A stretch of 64,000 bases of DNA from Alisma plantago-aquatica (Eukaryota; Streptophyta; Magnoliopsida; Alismatales; Alismataceae): assembly GCA_963693085.1 (NCBI GenBank), contig OY856409.1, positions 1,339,855,415-1,339,919,414 on the forward strand, in the 5' to 3' direction. The translations under genes and the position numbers were made by a program. Positions 24,207 to 37,271 of this stretch are shown in pieces. Below the pieces are notes generated by a model. That model saw only the letters and a program-made list of their open reading frames with translations. It searched no databases and was not told where the DNA came from. Each line of letters opens with the position of its first letter. The stretch's first letter is position 1.

Positions 24207-26247
24207 CTCTGCGAACCTAGGCCTAGTCGTCGCCTTAGCTTCCCTCTCTTTTCTGTGTTCTCCACCACCCTAGTTGCCTCCTCTTTCTCTCCTAGAGAGA
24301 GAAACAACAAGAGAGCACCACCTACCGATGGCCACCACTCCATATCTTAGGCCAGTCAGCTGCTCACCAAGCATCATCCCGGCCTCCATGGTTGTATGTT
24401 CTATTATTATTTCATGAAAATTAAATATTTCCTTGACTAGAAATTATATACCTCATCCTCGATGCCTTCAACAAAGTTGGACTTGTCTAATCCAGGCCTT
24501 ATGCTCCTGTACAAAAATTATCCCAAGCACTGTGCTTCTCTCTGAGCATCAAGGATGTGGTTTTCAGATCCATCCTCTCCCTTTTACTAGCATCAAAGAC
24601 CATACTTGTCATGCATGAAAAACATCCATTCTCAGCATTAGATGCCCAAGACCTTGTCTTCTCCCAGATCGAGATCCCGATAGCTTGCATTTTTGTCATT
24701 CCTCCCCATTTCTTTCATAAGGTCTGCCCCCTACATCGAAAAGCATGATCTGGTCTTTCCGAATGATGGTCTAACATGTAGACTGACAAAAAAGGCAACA
24801 TGTATGCACAATGAAAGAGAGAAATCAATAATAATAGAGATAGTGGATGTATGGATTCTCATTTCCAGTTCACTAATCACATATTTCCTTTTCTTATCTT
24901 TTTCCTTTTCATATTTTCCTCTCCACCTTCCATGATCGCTCCTTTCCTTTCTTTTATCATCAATCACCCACTTTCTATTTCATATTCCTCTATTTATTTT
25001 TTGACTAGAAAGATAATTGTCTCGTTATGTAACTCATCAATCATCTTACATGATCTCAACTCATCCATGTAACTCTAACCACCCTCCTTACATAGGAATC
25101 AAATAGTAATTGAATCTTTATTTCTTTTATGTCTCGTCATGGCTACAAGTCAAGCCATTTGGTTCTAGTCCAATATTGATCTTAGAAAGTTATTGAGACT
25201 ATAATGAGCCAATGTGCATATATTATATTATTTTGGTAAAAAAATGTGTGCTACTTTATAAGCATTAAAAAAGAAGAGAAAGGATAATGGATTAATCTTT
25301 CTTCCTACCATGCGTATTTTGGTAATGCCTTACTTTTCCTACTAACTTCCATTCTGATAGTGTCACTCCTCTTTCTACTGAGTTTTATCCTGGTAGTACT
25401 ACTTTCTTCCTGCTGTGGTTTTTTGGTAGTGCTTTATTCTTCCTATCGCTTTGTTCTTCCTATCATTCCTTTACTGGTAGTGTATTATTTTTATGCCACC
25501 ATTCCTCTACCAGTATGTATGACTCTCCACTCCAACCACTCTCATGATCCTTTTTGTGGTTGGTGGGAGGAAGAGAATCTAGGAAGATGAGTAGAAGAAA
25601 GAGATGAGATGGAGGAGAGAAGATGAAAAGAATAAGCCATATCATCCGACCATATTGTCTAGTTTCTGCATATTCATTCATGTTTTTGACACCTACTATA
25701 GAGCATATTCCTATAATAGTGCATCACAGACACGTGCCTACCTGCTATGGTACAATATTCATGTAGCAGTTCTCTTATCCCAATTATCGTACATTATTCC
25801 GGTGTTGGTGCTTCTTGTGTGGAAATACTTTGACAACAATGGCAAATCAAATGACTTCTGCATATTTTCTCCACCATCTACATTGTCCCAGTTTCTCATC
25901 AAAGATTAACAAACTTATGTGTGGATGCTTCAATGATCCTGGCGGTCTCAGAAAATGATTTATGATTACTTCTACTTGTCTGGTGAGTATCAAATTCAAG
26001 GGGGGTGTAGTCTGCAAATACTACTTCTGCATTGATCTTATCATCATGCAGGGGAGAAAACTTATTTGCTGCTACATGCTATCTTTTTCATGGGGAGTGT
26101 TAGAATGATTCAATTTTTGTATTACAAGATTTAGGGAGAGAGCATTTCTTTTCAGGGGAGATCAATTTTTGTATGTGTTTTTTTTATCTTTTTCATATAT
26201 TAATAAGTTGGACATGCATTTCACCCTTGCTCTGAATTGAGGGTGAG

Positions 26248-26398
26248 TCTTAGATTAATTAGTTTATTATGTACATGGGCCTTATTATCTTGGCCCATTA
26301 GGGTTAGGTTATGCTTCCTTGCACTTGCCTCCTCTCCTATATATAGGAGGGAAGTTTATCTTGTATCCAATAGCAAATATCTCTTATTATTTTCTACA
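26248..26398 (+). repeat. 3' LTR (151 bases)
   Basis: Same length as the 5' LTR, with the same TATATATA box. The first dinucleotide is TC instead of TG. Confidence 0.93.
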
Positions 26399-28774
26399 GT
26401 TATGGTTATGAAGAAGATATTGCTAGACATCATGAAGAATATGCAATGAGTAGTTCTATCTTGCCATGAGGTGGAGGGAGGAAGCATGTACCCAAGGAAA
26501 GAGCACCATATATGGGCCAGAACAGCCCAAGGCAGCATCCTTGGACCCGACAATGCATGTCCACCTGGCCATTCAGTCTATGTTTGGAAAGATGATGTCC
26601 ACATTCTCTCAATTTTCCAAGAATATTCCAAATCCTATGACCAGGGCATCCTCTTCAAAAGTTGAGTCTATGGTATAAAGCAAGGTATTTTAAAGGTTGA
26701 AGTATGTGAGGCCAATGGAGTGCTCATTTATAATAGATTCAATGAATGAGGATTTATGGTTGATGGAGCTAGAGAATGATTTTAGGTTGTATACCTGACA
26801 AGAACAATGTGAAAGATGTGATTTACCTACTTAATGGTAACACTGGCCATTGGTGGGTCATTGAGGAGGAGAAATAGCCCAATGAGGTGACTAGTTGTGC
26901 AGAGTTCAGGAGGGAGTCTAAGAATCGATACTTTCCTCATTCCAACTTGGACAAGAAGATAACACAATTTGAGTAGCTAAGGTAGAGGAGACAATATGTG
27001 AGTATGAGGTGTGGTTTGTTGAGTTGTTGAGGTTTTGTACGCATATCATGCTGGTGAGACATAGAAGATTAGGCAGTTTGAGAAGGAGATGAGTGTTGAG
27101 TTGGCTAGTCTAGCATCAACCTTGGAGTTGCATGAGATGTTCTCCACCTTCATGGAGTTTGTTAGGAGAATAGAAAGGACAATTATTGGAAGGGCCATGA
27201 TGCCAAGAGGAAGCATGCATGGTAATATGGATGGTTTTATGGGGATTCTAAGAGATAGAGGTTTTCTGGACCATCAAGCCAACAATAATGGTAGTCACAA
27301 TAGAGTATCGGTACATCTAAACTGAGGGAACAATCACAATCATAGTCTCAGTAGGCCGAGGTTACAGAGTTCCATCATCTAGAGCCTACAATTTGGGGTC
27401 TATGTCATAGGTAGGGACATCTGGGTTGCATACGTCCCCACATAATAAGTGTTTCCACTATAACAAACCGAGACACATTAGGATGTTTAGCATGTATTTG
27501 AATAGGAGATGTCCCAGCAACAAGTACATAGCAAGCTTGGCTCACAGTAGTATAGTGGCAGTGGTAGACGAGGATGCGGCCAAGCCTCATAGTAGATCGT
27601 CAGCGTATGTAGGGACTAGACAAGGACGAGGAAGATCTTAGGCAAAGGCCAAATTTTATGCCATGAGTTAGCATGAAAAATTTTTCAGCCCATGGGTTAT
27701 AATAGGGCATATGGAACATTTTCATTCTTACTTAATAGCATATAAGTATATGTCTGCTTTAATTGACTCAGGCATGACCCACTCGTTTATCACCAGATAG
27801 GTTATTATCAATTGTAACTTGCATGTTAGTATCCAACATGAACATATTTTTCTTCACACCCCTTTTGTTGGTTTCATAGTTTTAATGGAAGTTTATCCAT
27901 CTTTCTTTCTTGTTTTCTCTGGATGCAACATTCAAGTGGACCTCTTTCCACCTGATATGAATGGATTTGGTCTAATCCATAGGATGGACACCCTAGAGAA
28001 GTTGGTTTTGGATTTTACATTTAAGGTTTTAGAGTTTATAGAAGGGAATATCTTTTGGACTTTCCAAGGAGAGCTGAATATTATTCCTACAGGCTTGGAT
28101 GTGTGTTGATACAAGACAAGCACATAATTTCCTTTGCTTCTTATTAGCTTAAGAAGCATGATATAAATTATCCTAATGCATGATCTAGAGATAGAAGCAG
28201 TAGTCTTTATGTTAAAGATCTAGAGGAATTATGATTGAAGTGATAGATCTTCACATACCAAAAGGATCTTCAATATCTCTTCTCATAGAAAGAATTAAAC
28301 ATGAGTTGGAGGGGATAGCTCGAGCTAATAAAAGATTCTGACTACTTGATAGAGTATCACCAAAAGGAAGCAAATATGGTGGTAGATGCATTTTCCAGAA
28401 GGTTGTCATTGTCGTCTTTATGAAACCCAAAATAGTTATGCTCTTTGGCTTGTGAAATAAGAACATGTTAGTGTCCTTATGATCAATGAATGTACACATC
28501 GAAGTTTCCATGCTTGGCGGGTGGTTGACTTAGTTACAAGTCAAACTAATGTTGATATAATAGATAAGAGATGCATAACAGGTTGATACTATTGTATAGA
28601 ACAATATCATAGATTGGTAATGGAAATCATGATGGGTTCCATAATTTGGAGAATGGAATATTGTGTCACAATAATAGGATGATAGTTCCTAATGTTGATA
28701 ATTTGAGGAATATTGTACTTGAGGAGTCACACACTTCAATGTATGAAATCCATCCAGGAAGGACAAATGCATGA

Positions 28775-30250
28775 ATCTCTATTTATCATGTTTTAGTTGC
28801 ATTTTATTTTTAGTTTGCATGTTCTATTGTATTTTACTTAATATTTTACTTGTTTTATGATTTTAGTAGTTTTTCCAATTTGTTTGGTATTTAATGAATT
28901 TTCGACATCTTATTTGTATATTGATGCAAATGAAAGAGAGAATACAATACCCCCTCGACCTGATAAAGGTAATATACCATCACACCCCATCTTGTGAGTT
29001 TTGGAGTGATGATACCTTCTCCATCAAGTATTTTAGAACTTTTAAGGAGCCCCAATCGAGCCAATGAATCACCATTTTAGTCAGTTGGCGTTCTTATTCA
29101 AAGAAACCATCAGATGAACCATGAGCCACCCATTTCACCTTACATATCAATCAACTTGTTAATGTTGGGAGATTTCAATAAATCATAGATCAGACAACCA
29201 GTCGGTTCATTTCCCAATAGACATGATTGATGTTCTCTTCATAAGAATTATCACTTAGCCAGTTGACTAATTCAAGGAGTCAGTATGGCTCAAGATCCTG
29301 CATATGCAATAGAGAAAGTAAACCCCCATTTAGTAGTTCAACCCACTAGTGAGTAGCACAGTTTAAAGTCTAAGCACCTCAACATCAAATAGCCAGTCGA
29401 CAGACTTATTCACCAAGATGACCAACTATAATACATATGCAATTACTAAAATGACTTCAAATTTCATGTCCTATATAAGAATTTGATGATTAAAGATGTA
29501 TTATAAGATTAATTCAATTATTTATCTAATGTGTATATACATTGAGTACTTCCAATCATAGGAATGGTTCAGTTACCCAACTCATCGGCGCTGCAAAATT
29601 ATAGCAAAATGGCTCACAGTATTAATTCTTTCAGATTAAATTGAGATTTTTTCGGCTGATATAAAACAACTTATGGGACATCCTAGGCCAATGGTTCATG
29701 ACCTATAATTCCCATCCACAATCATAGACATCACAGATGAAAATCAATGGATTCACATGAGACGTGCTCCACCGAAGATCGTGATTTGAGATTTCTATCG
29801 TTGTTCAGGAAGTGGTGAAGAACACCATGGATCCTCTCCTCTCCTATGTGTATAAAGTATGTATTTTAATATGGCATGGGGATTAGCCTTGTTGTTTGTA
29901 CTTTGTTTCTGCATTTTGAATTAACTTTGGATTGATATTTGATTGTTTAATACTAGCTTTATAGCATGTTCATCTATATTACATGATTCTTATAATCCTA
30001 GATGTAGAGAACTTGAACTATAGGATGAAAATGAATAATACTTTGGACCCCAGATGAGACCATGGAAGGCATTTCTCTGGGACTACAGATTAAGTATTCA
30101 TAGGTAATGAAACCTTGAGTCTACCAGAAGATCAATCCATGTAGATTCGAAAACAAAATTGAAATCCCTTGACCCCGATCCAGTAGTCATATGATAGGAT
30201 TATATAAGGGTAGAATAGTTACATGTGCAATGTTAGTGAAACCCATCATC
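28775..30250 (+). repeat. Long diverged direct repeat, left copy (possible LTR)
   Basis: Matches 33674-35332 in the same orientation over its whole length with many substitutions and indels. Shared landmarks are TCATGTTTTAGTTGCAT / TCATGTTTCTAGTTGCAT at the start, AACTTTTAAGGA.CCCCAAT, a GGGGATTAGCC block, and TAGGTAATGA.ACCTT near the end. The right copy has about 110 extra bases at 33945-34055. The size and spacing suggest LTRs of one old element, but I see no convincing primer site or polypurine tract at the inner edges. The left copy abuts the broken integrase of the gypsy remnant. Confidence 0.75.
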
Positions 30251-31511
30251 TTGGTAATTTACAATATAATTATAAATTATTTTTGTTTATTTAATTTATT
30301 TTACTTAGTTAATTTAATTAATTAAACAAACCATTAATCAATCATCCTCGTTAATTGTTTTTTCTTATTTAGGCTAGAAATCTAGTATACTCATATAATA
30401 ATGTCTTTGGATCTGATCCTAATGCTATACTAGATAAGACCCATCTTCTTGCACATGGTGATTATTGTAAGATTAGATTAGATAAAAGTCTAAGAATTCA
30501 TCCCAAGGTGAATTTCATGTGCTCAAATTTTAATTTTTTTGGGGGGGACAATGAAACTTTTTGTATTTTTATTCTATTTAGATAAATTTAGGATTTTTCT
30601 TTCTTAGTTTTTCTTTTGTAATTTTTCACTTTGTTTAATTCCTTGTTTTAATTTTGTAATTCTTAGTTTATTTTTGTAATTTTAAAATTTATTTTAGCAT
30701 TCTTAGATGTTTTAGCTAATATACATTTCTAAATTTTGATAATTTTTTTATTTTGCATTCTTCAAAAAAATATTAATCATATATCTTAATTCATTTGAAT
30801 AATTTTGTCTAGATCATGATAGTTGATTCCTCAATTTTTCAAGCAATTAGATTAATTGTATGATGTAGACATTCCACATAGGTTGAATCAGCCCATTAAT
30901 GTAAATATAGACATATTTCTCATAGAAACCAAGACAACTACTTGCGAGGAATCATGCAACAACTACATAGGGATATAACAAAAAGTATTTGTCTGAGAGT
31001 GAAAGGTTGGATGACTTTGAGAAAATGTTAATCAACTAGGAGGCCATAAAGAAAACGGTGGAATCTCAAGTGCCTCAAATGATAGTGGAATTCTTCCAGT
31101 AGTTTGAGGCTTTGCCACCCTTCTTTATTGAAGGCCTACACCATATATTTACAATGATCACTCAATCTTGGTGGAACCTATTCTGGAATATGTGCAAGCA
31201 ACTTTTATTGCATATATGGTTGTTACAGATGATGAGGTACATCCCAAATAGGAGGAGAAGACACAATTGTATAAAAATATTTAACAGACTGATTTTATAG
31301 ATGAGACACTTCCTCCTATGTCTACACAACATCTTCTACATGTAGATCCAAGGCATGAGCCACTAGAGCTAGATCATTCACATGATCGAGCATATCTGAA
31401 AGCATTGGGTGTTAATTCTTAAAAATACTACCTTAGCCCTACAAGAATGAAGTCCACCTATAGTCTTTATCCAGGTACAATCATACCAACACTAATGCAA
31501 AAGATCCCATT
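30251..31511. other. Interior between the long direct repeats, left part
   Basis: Very AT-rich up to about 30900, then a stretch that may once have been coding but has no frame longer than 62 codons and no motif I recognise. Confidence 0.45.
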
Positions 31512-32148
31512 AAAACTCCACAGTTAAGGCTAGTGATGGTCTATGGGGCCATTCATCATTCCTGAAACTCTACTAAAGCCTTGGGCAGTGGGCCCAAATG
31601 TTATAAATGGTATCAGAGCCATAACCCCTCTAGTAAGTGGGGCCCACATGGGCATGTGGCGTTCCAATCTTGATTCGTGCAATCCAGGCATGTTGCAAAA
31701 GGTTATCCATGATGATGTAGCCACCCTTATGCTGGTATTCCATGATAGGGAGTTGGGTTTCCATGGGTCAATCTAGTTCTTCACTGAAATGGGGAAATAT
31801 AATGAGGCCATATAGTGGAGCCTTGATGAGGATATCAAGAGTTTAGGTGGGGGAGATTGTAACATTCCAGGATTTGAGGCCTCAAATAAAATGATCTTAA
31901 AAGGAATGGTTGGACTACCCATATCACCAAGATGTACCTCCTTTTCAGGGATCCCATCAATAAAGAACTTTGTAGTTAACCATGCATATCCCAAAGAATT
32001 ACTAGGATGGGTGACCAGTCGAGAAATTGATCCTGACTTGCGCGTTAGCGAGGAAAAAGTGCACAGTTAAGGCTGGTGGTGGTTTATGGGGCTAGTCGTC
32101 ATTCTTGAAACACTACTATAGCCTTGGTCAGTGGACATAGGCATTACA
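31512..32148 (+). mobile_element. Cassandra-type TRIM with 5S rRNA-like LTR, 5'-truncated
   Basis: The 3' LTR is 31858-32148 (291 bases, TGTAACATTCC to GCATTACA). The last ~94 bases of a 5' LTR remain at 31512-31605, aligned by CAGTTAAGGCT and ACTA.AGCCTTGG.CAGTGG. Between them lie only 252 bases: a perfect initiator-Met primer site TGGTATCAGAGCC at 31608-31620 and a polypurine stretch GGTGGGGGAGA before the 3' LTR. The 3' LTR contains a block resembling 5S rRNA, including ACTAGGATGGGTGACC. A tiny non-coding element with a 5S-like LTR is the hallmark of the Cassandra family of plant TRIMs. The short open frame across it is incidental. It is nested between the long direct repeats at 28775 and 33674. 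Confidence 0.88.
31974..32016 (+). promoter_or_regulatory. 5S rRNA-like internal RNA polymerase III promoter in the Cassandra LTR
   Basis: AGTTAACCATGCATATCCC (31974-31992) corresponds to the 5S A-box region AGTTAAGCGTGCTTGGGC with several changes. GGATGGGTGACC (32005-32016) matches the 5S C-box region. The spacing is close to that in plant 5S rRNA. The A-box is worn, the C-box is intact. Confidence 0.82.
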
Positions 32149-33673
32149 TTGAGGCCTTAGACAGACACCACACCTACTTTGTGCCACTTCTTGTACATCC
32201 ATGCATAGTTACTATACTACCTCTACTGATTAGAGGTATTAGTGAATCATACTGAATGGATTATGGGGGTGAAATACAATAGTACGAAAAGCATCCTAAT
32301 AGTACCTTTGAGCTTCCATGGTCACCCAATTACTAGTTCCACCATGGATCTCTCATGTTCAAGGCTTTAGCCCTTTTCCATATTACTTTCAGCTATACCT
32401 TTTTTGAGTTTTAGGGCCACCAAGGTAAGCATCAAGGATTTCTTCTCCTCCATCTTGGTTTTAGCATTTCTTAGGAGATGAGCAAATTTCTAAGCTTGAG
32501 GTGGAGGTTGTGTGGTATCTAGTCCTTTCTACCTGCACCTATATGTCATTAGATTCTTATTTCTATATCAATGTGCTAGCTTTCATGCATCCATTGAATT
32601 TAGATTACTTAAATTGCATAAAGCTTAGAATCTTTTTCATTTTAGTTTTTATCTCTTGCAATATTAGTTGAAGTCATTATCTAGTCATCTTAGTTTACAT
32701 TCTTGTTTAAATTTCATATAGCGGTTTTCATTCAATCCCCATTGTTTGAAGTAAATTCTTAATGTTAACTATATTTTTAAAAGCATGACAATGTTTAAAA
32801 ATCATCCTTTGTAGCCAACAAATACTAGCATCATGATCCTAGAAAAGATGGTAGGTATTAGAGGAATTGATAGGGATCAAACATAGCATTCCTCCTACTG
32901 GTTAGTGAATCATGACTATGAAATTTCCATGCATCCCCTTCTCATGTCATTAACGGGATGTAGTGAATTATAGGAATAGCTTAATGTAATTAATCATAAA
33001 ATAAGTGGTGCACACGATCCAAACCCTCTCCTACACTTCTTCATCTTACAACCTTCCATTCACTATAAGTAAGAATCCTCAAGATGTGCCAACTCCTAAG
33101 ATCAGGGAAGCACACCCCCATTTTTATGTATTTTCTTCTTCCATACCATATTCTATGTAACATGGGTGTATAATAACAATACAAAAAAGATGTTAACATG
33201 CACAAAAATAAAAGAACAATATTGCAGTATAGGTATTTGCAAAAATAAAAATGCAATCTCAAGTCAAATAGAGGAGAGATGTGTATTCTTACTTCCATAC
33301 CTCTAGTCGCTCCATTTTCCACCTATGGGTGCATTACATGCTCCATTGATATCTACTTGACATATCCAAGTGTTAGATTGTGTGCATATTTGTAATATTA
33401 CGGGAATCCTTAATTTTTCATAAAATCCTTAGACATGTGTGATATTAAGGATTGTTGTGAGGAAGAGGTGTTGTGAAATGAAGTTAGGAACAAGGATATG
33501 GAAATTCATATTTCTTGATCTCAAGAGGTTAAGTAACTTGGCTATGTTAGTGGTAGGGAGTCAAGCATGATGTGAGTACGAGGCATGTACATTGGTTAAA
33601 AATATTGTTTGGAGAGTATTTTGGACTTTTAAAAGTCAAGGACAAGCAACGTTCAAGCTCAAGACTTTTTTAT
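32149..33673. other. Interior between the long direct repeats, right part
   Basis: No frame longer than 93 codons and no motif I recognise. A purine-rich AAGCTTGAGGTGGAGG occurs near 32495. It could be a polypurine tract of a further broken element. Confidence 0.4.
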
Positions 33674-35332
33674 AAATCTACATTCATCATGTTTCTAGTT
33701 GCATATTATATTTTTGTTTGAACTTTTCTATCACACTTCACTTCATATTATACTTGTTTTAGGGTTTTAGTAGTTTATGCAATTTGTTTGATATTTAATG
33801 CATTTTTGGAATTTTACCCGAAGATTGATGCAAATAAAAGAGAGCAGTAATTACACCCTCATATTGATAAAATATTATATATCATCATCCCCATATCCAA
33901 GTTTTGGAATGATGATCCTTTTTCCATTAGTCAAGGATAAAGAACAAGATAAAAAGTAAAGGGTGATCATAAGAAAGAGGGTTTAGAGTTATATAACCCG
34001 CCTAATCTTGTTCGCTCCCCATGCTTTCACACCTCAGCGTCAGTAGGGACCCAGAGAGCTGGTAGTTCATAACTTTTAAGGAACCCCAATTGGGAAAATG
34101 GATTACCCTATCAACCATTTGGGGATCCTATTCAAAGAATCCAGCATATGAGTTGTGAGTCACCTGGTTCACCTTACCATTTTACCAACTCTCCAATGTC
34201 AAGAGATGTCATTTAAAGCATAGATTAACCGACCATCCATTTCATTTAGCAATTGACCGACAGGCATTGTCTTTAAAAGCCTTATTAGTTAGTCAGTCTA
34301 CCAATTCAAGGAGCAAGCTAACCAACTTGAGATCTTTCTTCATTAAAAAGGGAAATAAACACCCATCAGACGCCTAATCCACTTGCAAGACTCCTAGTTG
34401 GGGGCCCAAGTTCCTCAATGTCTAATAGCTAGTCGATCGACTTATTCACTAAGATGACAGAATTAAAAGTATTCATGGTTAGTAAATGGCTCAAAATTTC
34501 ATGTATAATATTATAATTGGTTATCACGATGAGTTGGAAGTGTAATTCAACTATCTTCAAAAGGTGTATAATTAGTAACCACTTCCAAATGGTCGACTAG
34601 ACCTCCTGTCATCCGACTTGTCAGTGTCACAAAATATATCAAAATGTCTCATAGTTGTTAGATTGTTTCGGATTGAATTGATATTTCATAGATTACCTAA
34701 AAAAATGGGGGAAGTCTGAGGTAGGGGTTAGGAGGGAAAGAGAGGGAAGTTGATGACTTGAAGTAAGACACGCTCTGCCAAATATTTCGATTGGAGATTT
34801 CAATTAATGTTTAGAGAGTAATGAAGAAGACCACAAATCCACTCCTACATGATTTTATCTTATCCATGAGCTTCTTCTTATTCTCTCTTTTCTCTTTTAT
34901 CATGAACATTTGTAGAGAGTAGATCTTTTACATGGACACGGGGATTAGCCCCGTTTCCAATGCTCTATTTCTACATTGTGAATTGTTGTTTGTATGATCC
35001 TCTGGATTGATTATTAATTATTTAATACTTGATTTGCATCCTGGATATCTATCTTCCATAATTTTAAATATCCTAGACATAGACACCTTGGAATTTCAAA
35101 CTACAACATCAAATGATATCCTCAAACCCCAAATGTGATAATAGAAGAATGTTCTCAGGGGTGACAGATTAAGGATTTATAGGTAATGAGACCTTTAGTC
35201 TAAAGGGAGATCGATACCTATAGATTTCATATTCTAAAAGGAACTGAATCCCTTGGCCCACAAATCCAATAGTCGTACTAATGAATGATGCAATGATTAC
35301 AACATGTACTAGGCAGTGGAGGTGAAACTAAT
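33674..35332 (+). repeat. Long diverged direct repeat, right copy (possible LTR)
   Basis: Partner of 28775-30250. It ends where a truncated type A LTR begins at about 35338. Confidence 0.75.
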
Positions 35333-35337
35333 ATGCT

Positions 35338-37192
35338 TAGAATATCTGCTTGACTCCCTAATACCGACTCGGAATCACCTCGAACAGCCTCAAGCCAAAG
35401 TCCAAGGGGCTAGATGAGCAACCACCAATGATCATGAAAATTAGGAGGAAAACGATCAGATAGAAGGTCAATTACTCTTTCTCTTATTCTTTCACTTCAA
35501 ACCTGAAAGTTTAGAAGATGTTACACTAATAAGCAACAACATTAAGCAACATTGCTAGATCAATGTATTTAGACATATAATATCATTTTTGTAGCATATA
35601 TATATATATATATATAAATCCATTAGTGTATGCCAATAGTTATGCATGTGTATACTTAGACTAGTAGATGAGAGATATATTGTTATGATACAATGACATG
35701 AATAAATCATATCCCTAGCTAGAAATCAGGGTAAAAAAATTAACAATGAAAATAAGATAAATTGCTAGTTTCATTTTCCTAATACATATCATATTAGTAT
35801 TGACATTGATATATAAGGAATTTTGTTAATAAGGGTTAAAATGTGGGTTAATGATTTTAGTAGTCCTTAGTATAAAAATCAATAAGTCAATGTGTATACA
35901 TTCATGAATCAACAACCCAAGATGGACACATGCATATCTATCTATAATGGCTTATCAAAAATACATATGTATATAGGAAGGCAGGCAGTCTATGTAGATT
36001 AACTAATTTGAATGAAAAGATATATGAGATACATTATATTTATATGATTTAAGAATACCCATAATTAAATGCATTATATAAGGTCGGTTTTATAGTATAA
36101 AGATTATACAATGACTCAATATGAAATAAATCACAATCATGGTTTGGTGATACAACCTAGGGTATGATTAAAAATAGTAATTAAGAACCTAAGACATGAT
36201 TTCCAAGACAAGACACATCAAATGATCCTAGTGCATTCTCTCTTTCTAGATTTGTGATACATTGGCATCTTTGATTCTTGAGTACATAACGATTGGAAAT
36301 TCTTGATTGGAACATATACTAAATTTTCAATTCTATTACTGAACTATTTATCTCCCTCTAGAAATTCATTCATATAATTTTGAAAAGTGGTGAACTAATT
36401 TGTTATTAGTCTTTCCCTCATGTTGAATATCAACACCACTAAATTGAATGTTAAATATTTTTGAGTAGTTGAAACATTGGTTGATTTTGATACTGGCACA
36501 AAAACTCATTATACTGGCTAAGAGTTTTGACACGCTAGATTTGGTGGGTCATACCCCCAACGGTACACATGGATAATGGAAATTAGAGGTCCCCTAGTAC
36601 TAGTTACCACCATAGGAGAAATTTTTGTTGTCTCATAGAGGAGAGAGAACTAGGAACCTAGCCACTGTAGAAGACAAAATATTAGATAGATTGTGCCATG
36701 GATAAATCGATTCATTTTTAATAATTGGGTAACTTGATATAAATTTGGATAATCTCCTTATTGTTTCTAGTTACCACTTTGAATTGTTGTATCCTTTTGA
36801 AACTAGAATGGTAACTAGATAATTTTCTTGTTAGTACCTTAGTCCACCTAGCAAACTTGCTTATATTTGATCGCGTTAATCTTTTTTTTAAATAACTCAA
36901 TAATTGAATTTAGTACCAACCTTTCTGACCTATGGTTCCCTTCTTGGGGTCCATGTGTGGTTTTGTTCCCTCAAGGAACTAATGGACAGGTAAAACAAAG
37001 GAGAACTAGAAAATCAATGCAGAAATTGTCCTTTTTAAAGAGTATATAAGACTTATTAATATTCTTATTTTGTAGTCCTATGTATAAATAAGCTTCTATG
37101 ACTCTAATGTAAAGCATGATTGTAAAAATATATTTTTTTATATATTCTAATACAATTTTGTAAATATTTGAAGGAAATGTTGGGTCTTTACA
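35338..37192 (+). repeat. Type A LTR, copy A1, 5'-truncated
   Basis: Matches about 48325-50132 of A2, so the first 1.5 kb of the LTR is missing. It ends TGGGTCTTTACA and is followed by ACTTGGTATCATAG, a worn primer site. Confidence 0.88.
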
Positions 37193-37271
37193 ACTTGGTA
37201 TCATAGTTGTGAATATTGGAGACCCGTGTCTGTCTTGTGGAAATTAGGGTCAAATAACTAGTAGAACTTAG
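37193..37271 (+). other. Type A internal region 1, left piece
   Basis: Seventy-nine bases of internal region, ending in CTTAG, the target site of the type B element. The right piece resumes after the second CTTAG at 45959. Confidence 0.9.

Larger units (their letters stand above)
24041..26398 (+). mobile_element. Complete non-autonomous LTR retrotransposon, 2,358 bases
   Basis: Two 151-base LTRs (24041-24191 and 26248-26398) bound a 2,056-base internal region. The target duplication GTTAT is perfect (24036-24040 and 26399-26403). The first LTR starts TGTTAGATTAATTAG and ends TTTTCTACA; the second starts TCTTAGATTAATTAG. A primer-binding site AGGTATTAGAGTGTG follows the first LTR and a polypurine stretch TTGAGGGTGAG precedes the second. 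The internal region holds only short open frames and no gag or pol that I recognise. The short LTRs, TATATATA box and primer site recall Ty1/copia elements. It must have moved with proteins from an autonomous relative. It lies about 100 bases inside the gypsy internal region. Confidence 0.93.
23939..28770 (+). pseudogene. Ty3/gypsy retrotransposon remnant (gag, protease, RNase H, integrase start)
   Basis: After the primer site TTGGTATCAGA at about 23943 the internal region runs to 24040, is interrupted by another element, and resumes at 26404. Gag is readable at about 26760-27330 in broken frames (YLLNG.T..WW, then a frame with ELLRFCTHIMLVRH and LASTLELHEMFSTF). A degraded zinc knuckle follows near 27450 (CFHYNKPRHI, with a Cys and the Gly lost). 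The aspartic protease is at about 27760-28110: the catalytic DSG triplet near 27767, then VDLFPPDMNGFGLIHRMD. Directly after protease the sequence jumps to RNase H (KHDINYP, QKELNM, then ANMVVDAFSRR-like) at 28145-28410 and the integrase zinc-binding start (VPNVDNLRNIVLEE, SMYEIHPGRT) at about 28685-28765. Nearly all of reverse transcriptase is missing. Stops and frameshifts are frequent. The order gag-protease-RT-integrase is that of Ty3/gypsy. Confidence 0.85.

Noticed and set aside
28775..35332. Firm call of an Athila-type retrotransposon
   Set aside because: The long direct repeats are suitable in size, but no Athila primer site, polypurine tract or gag/pol motif was found inside.
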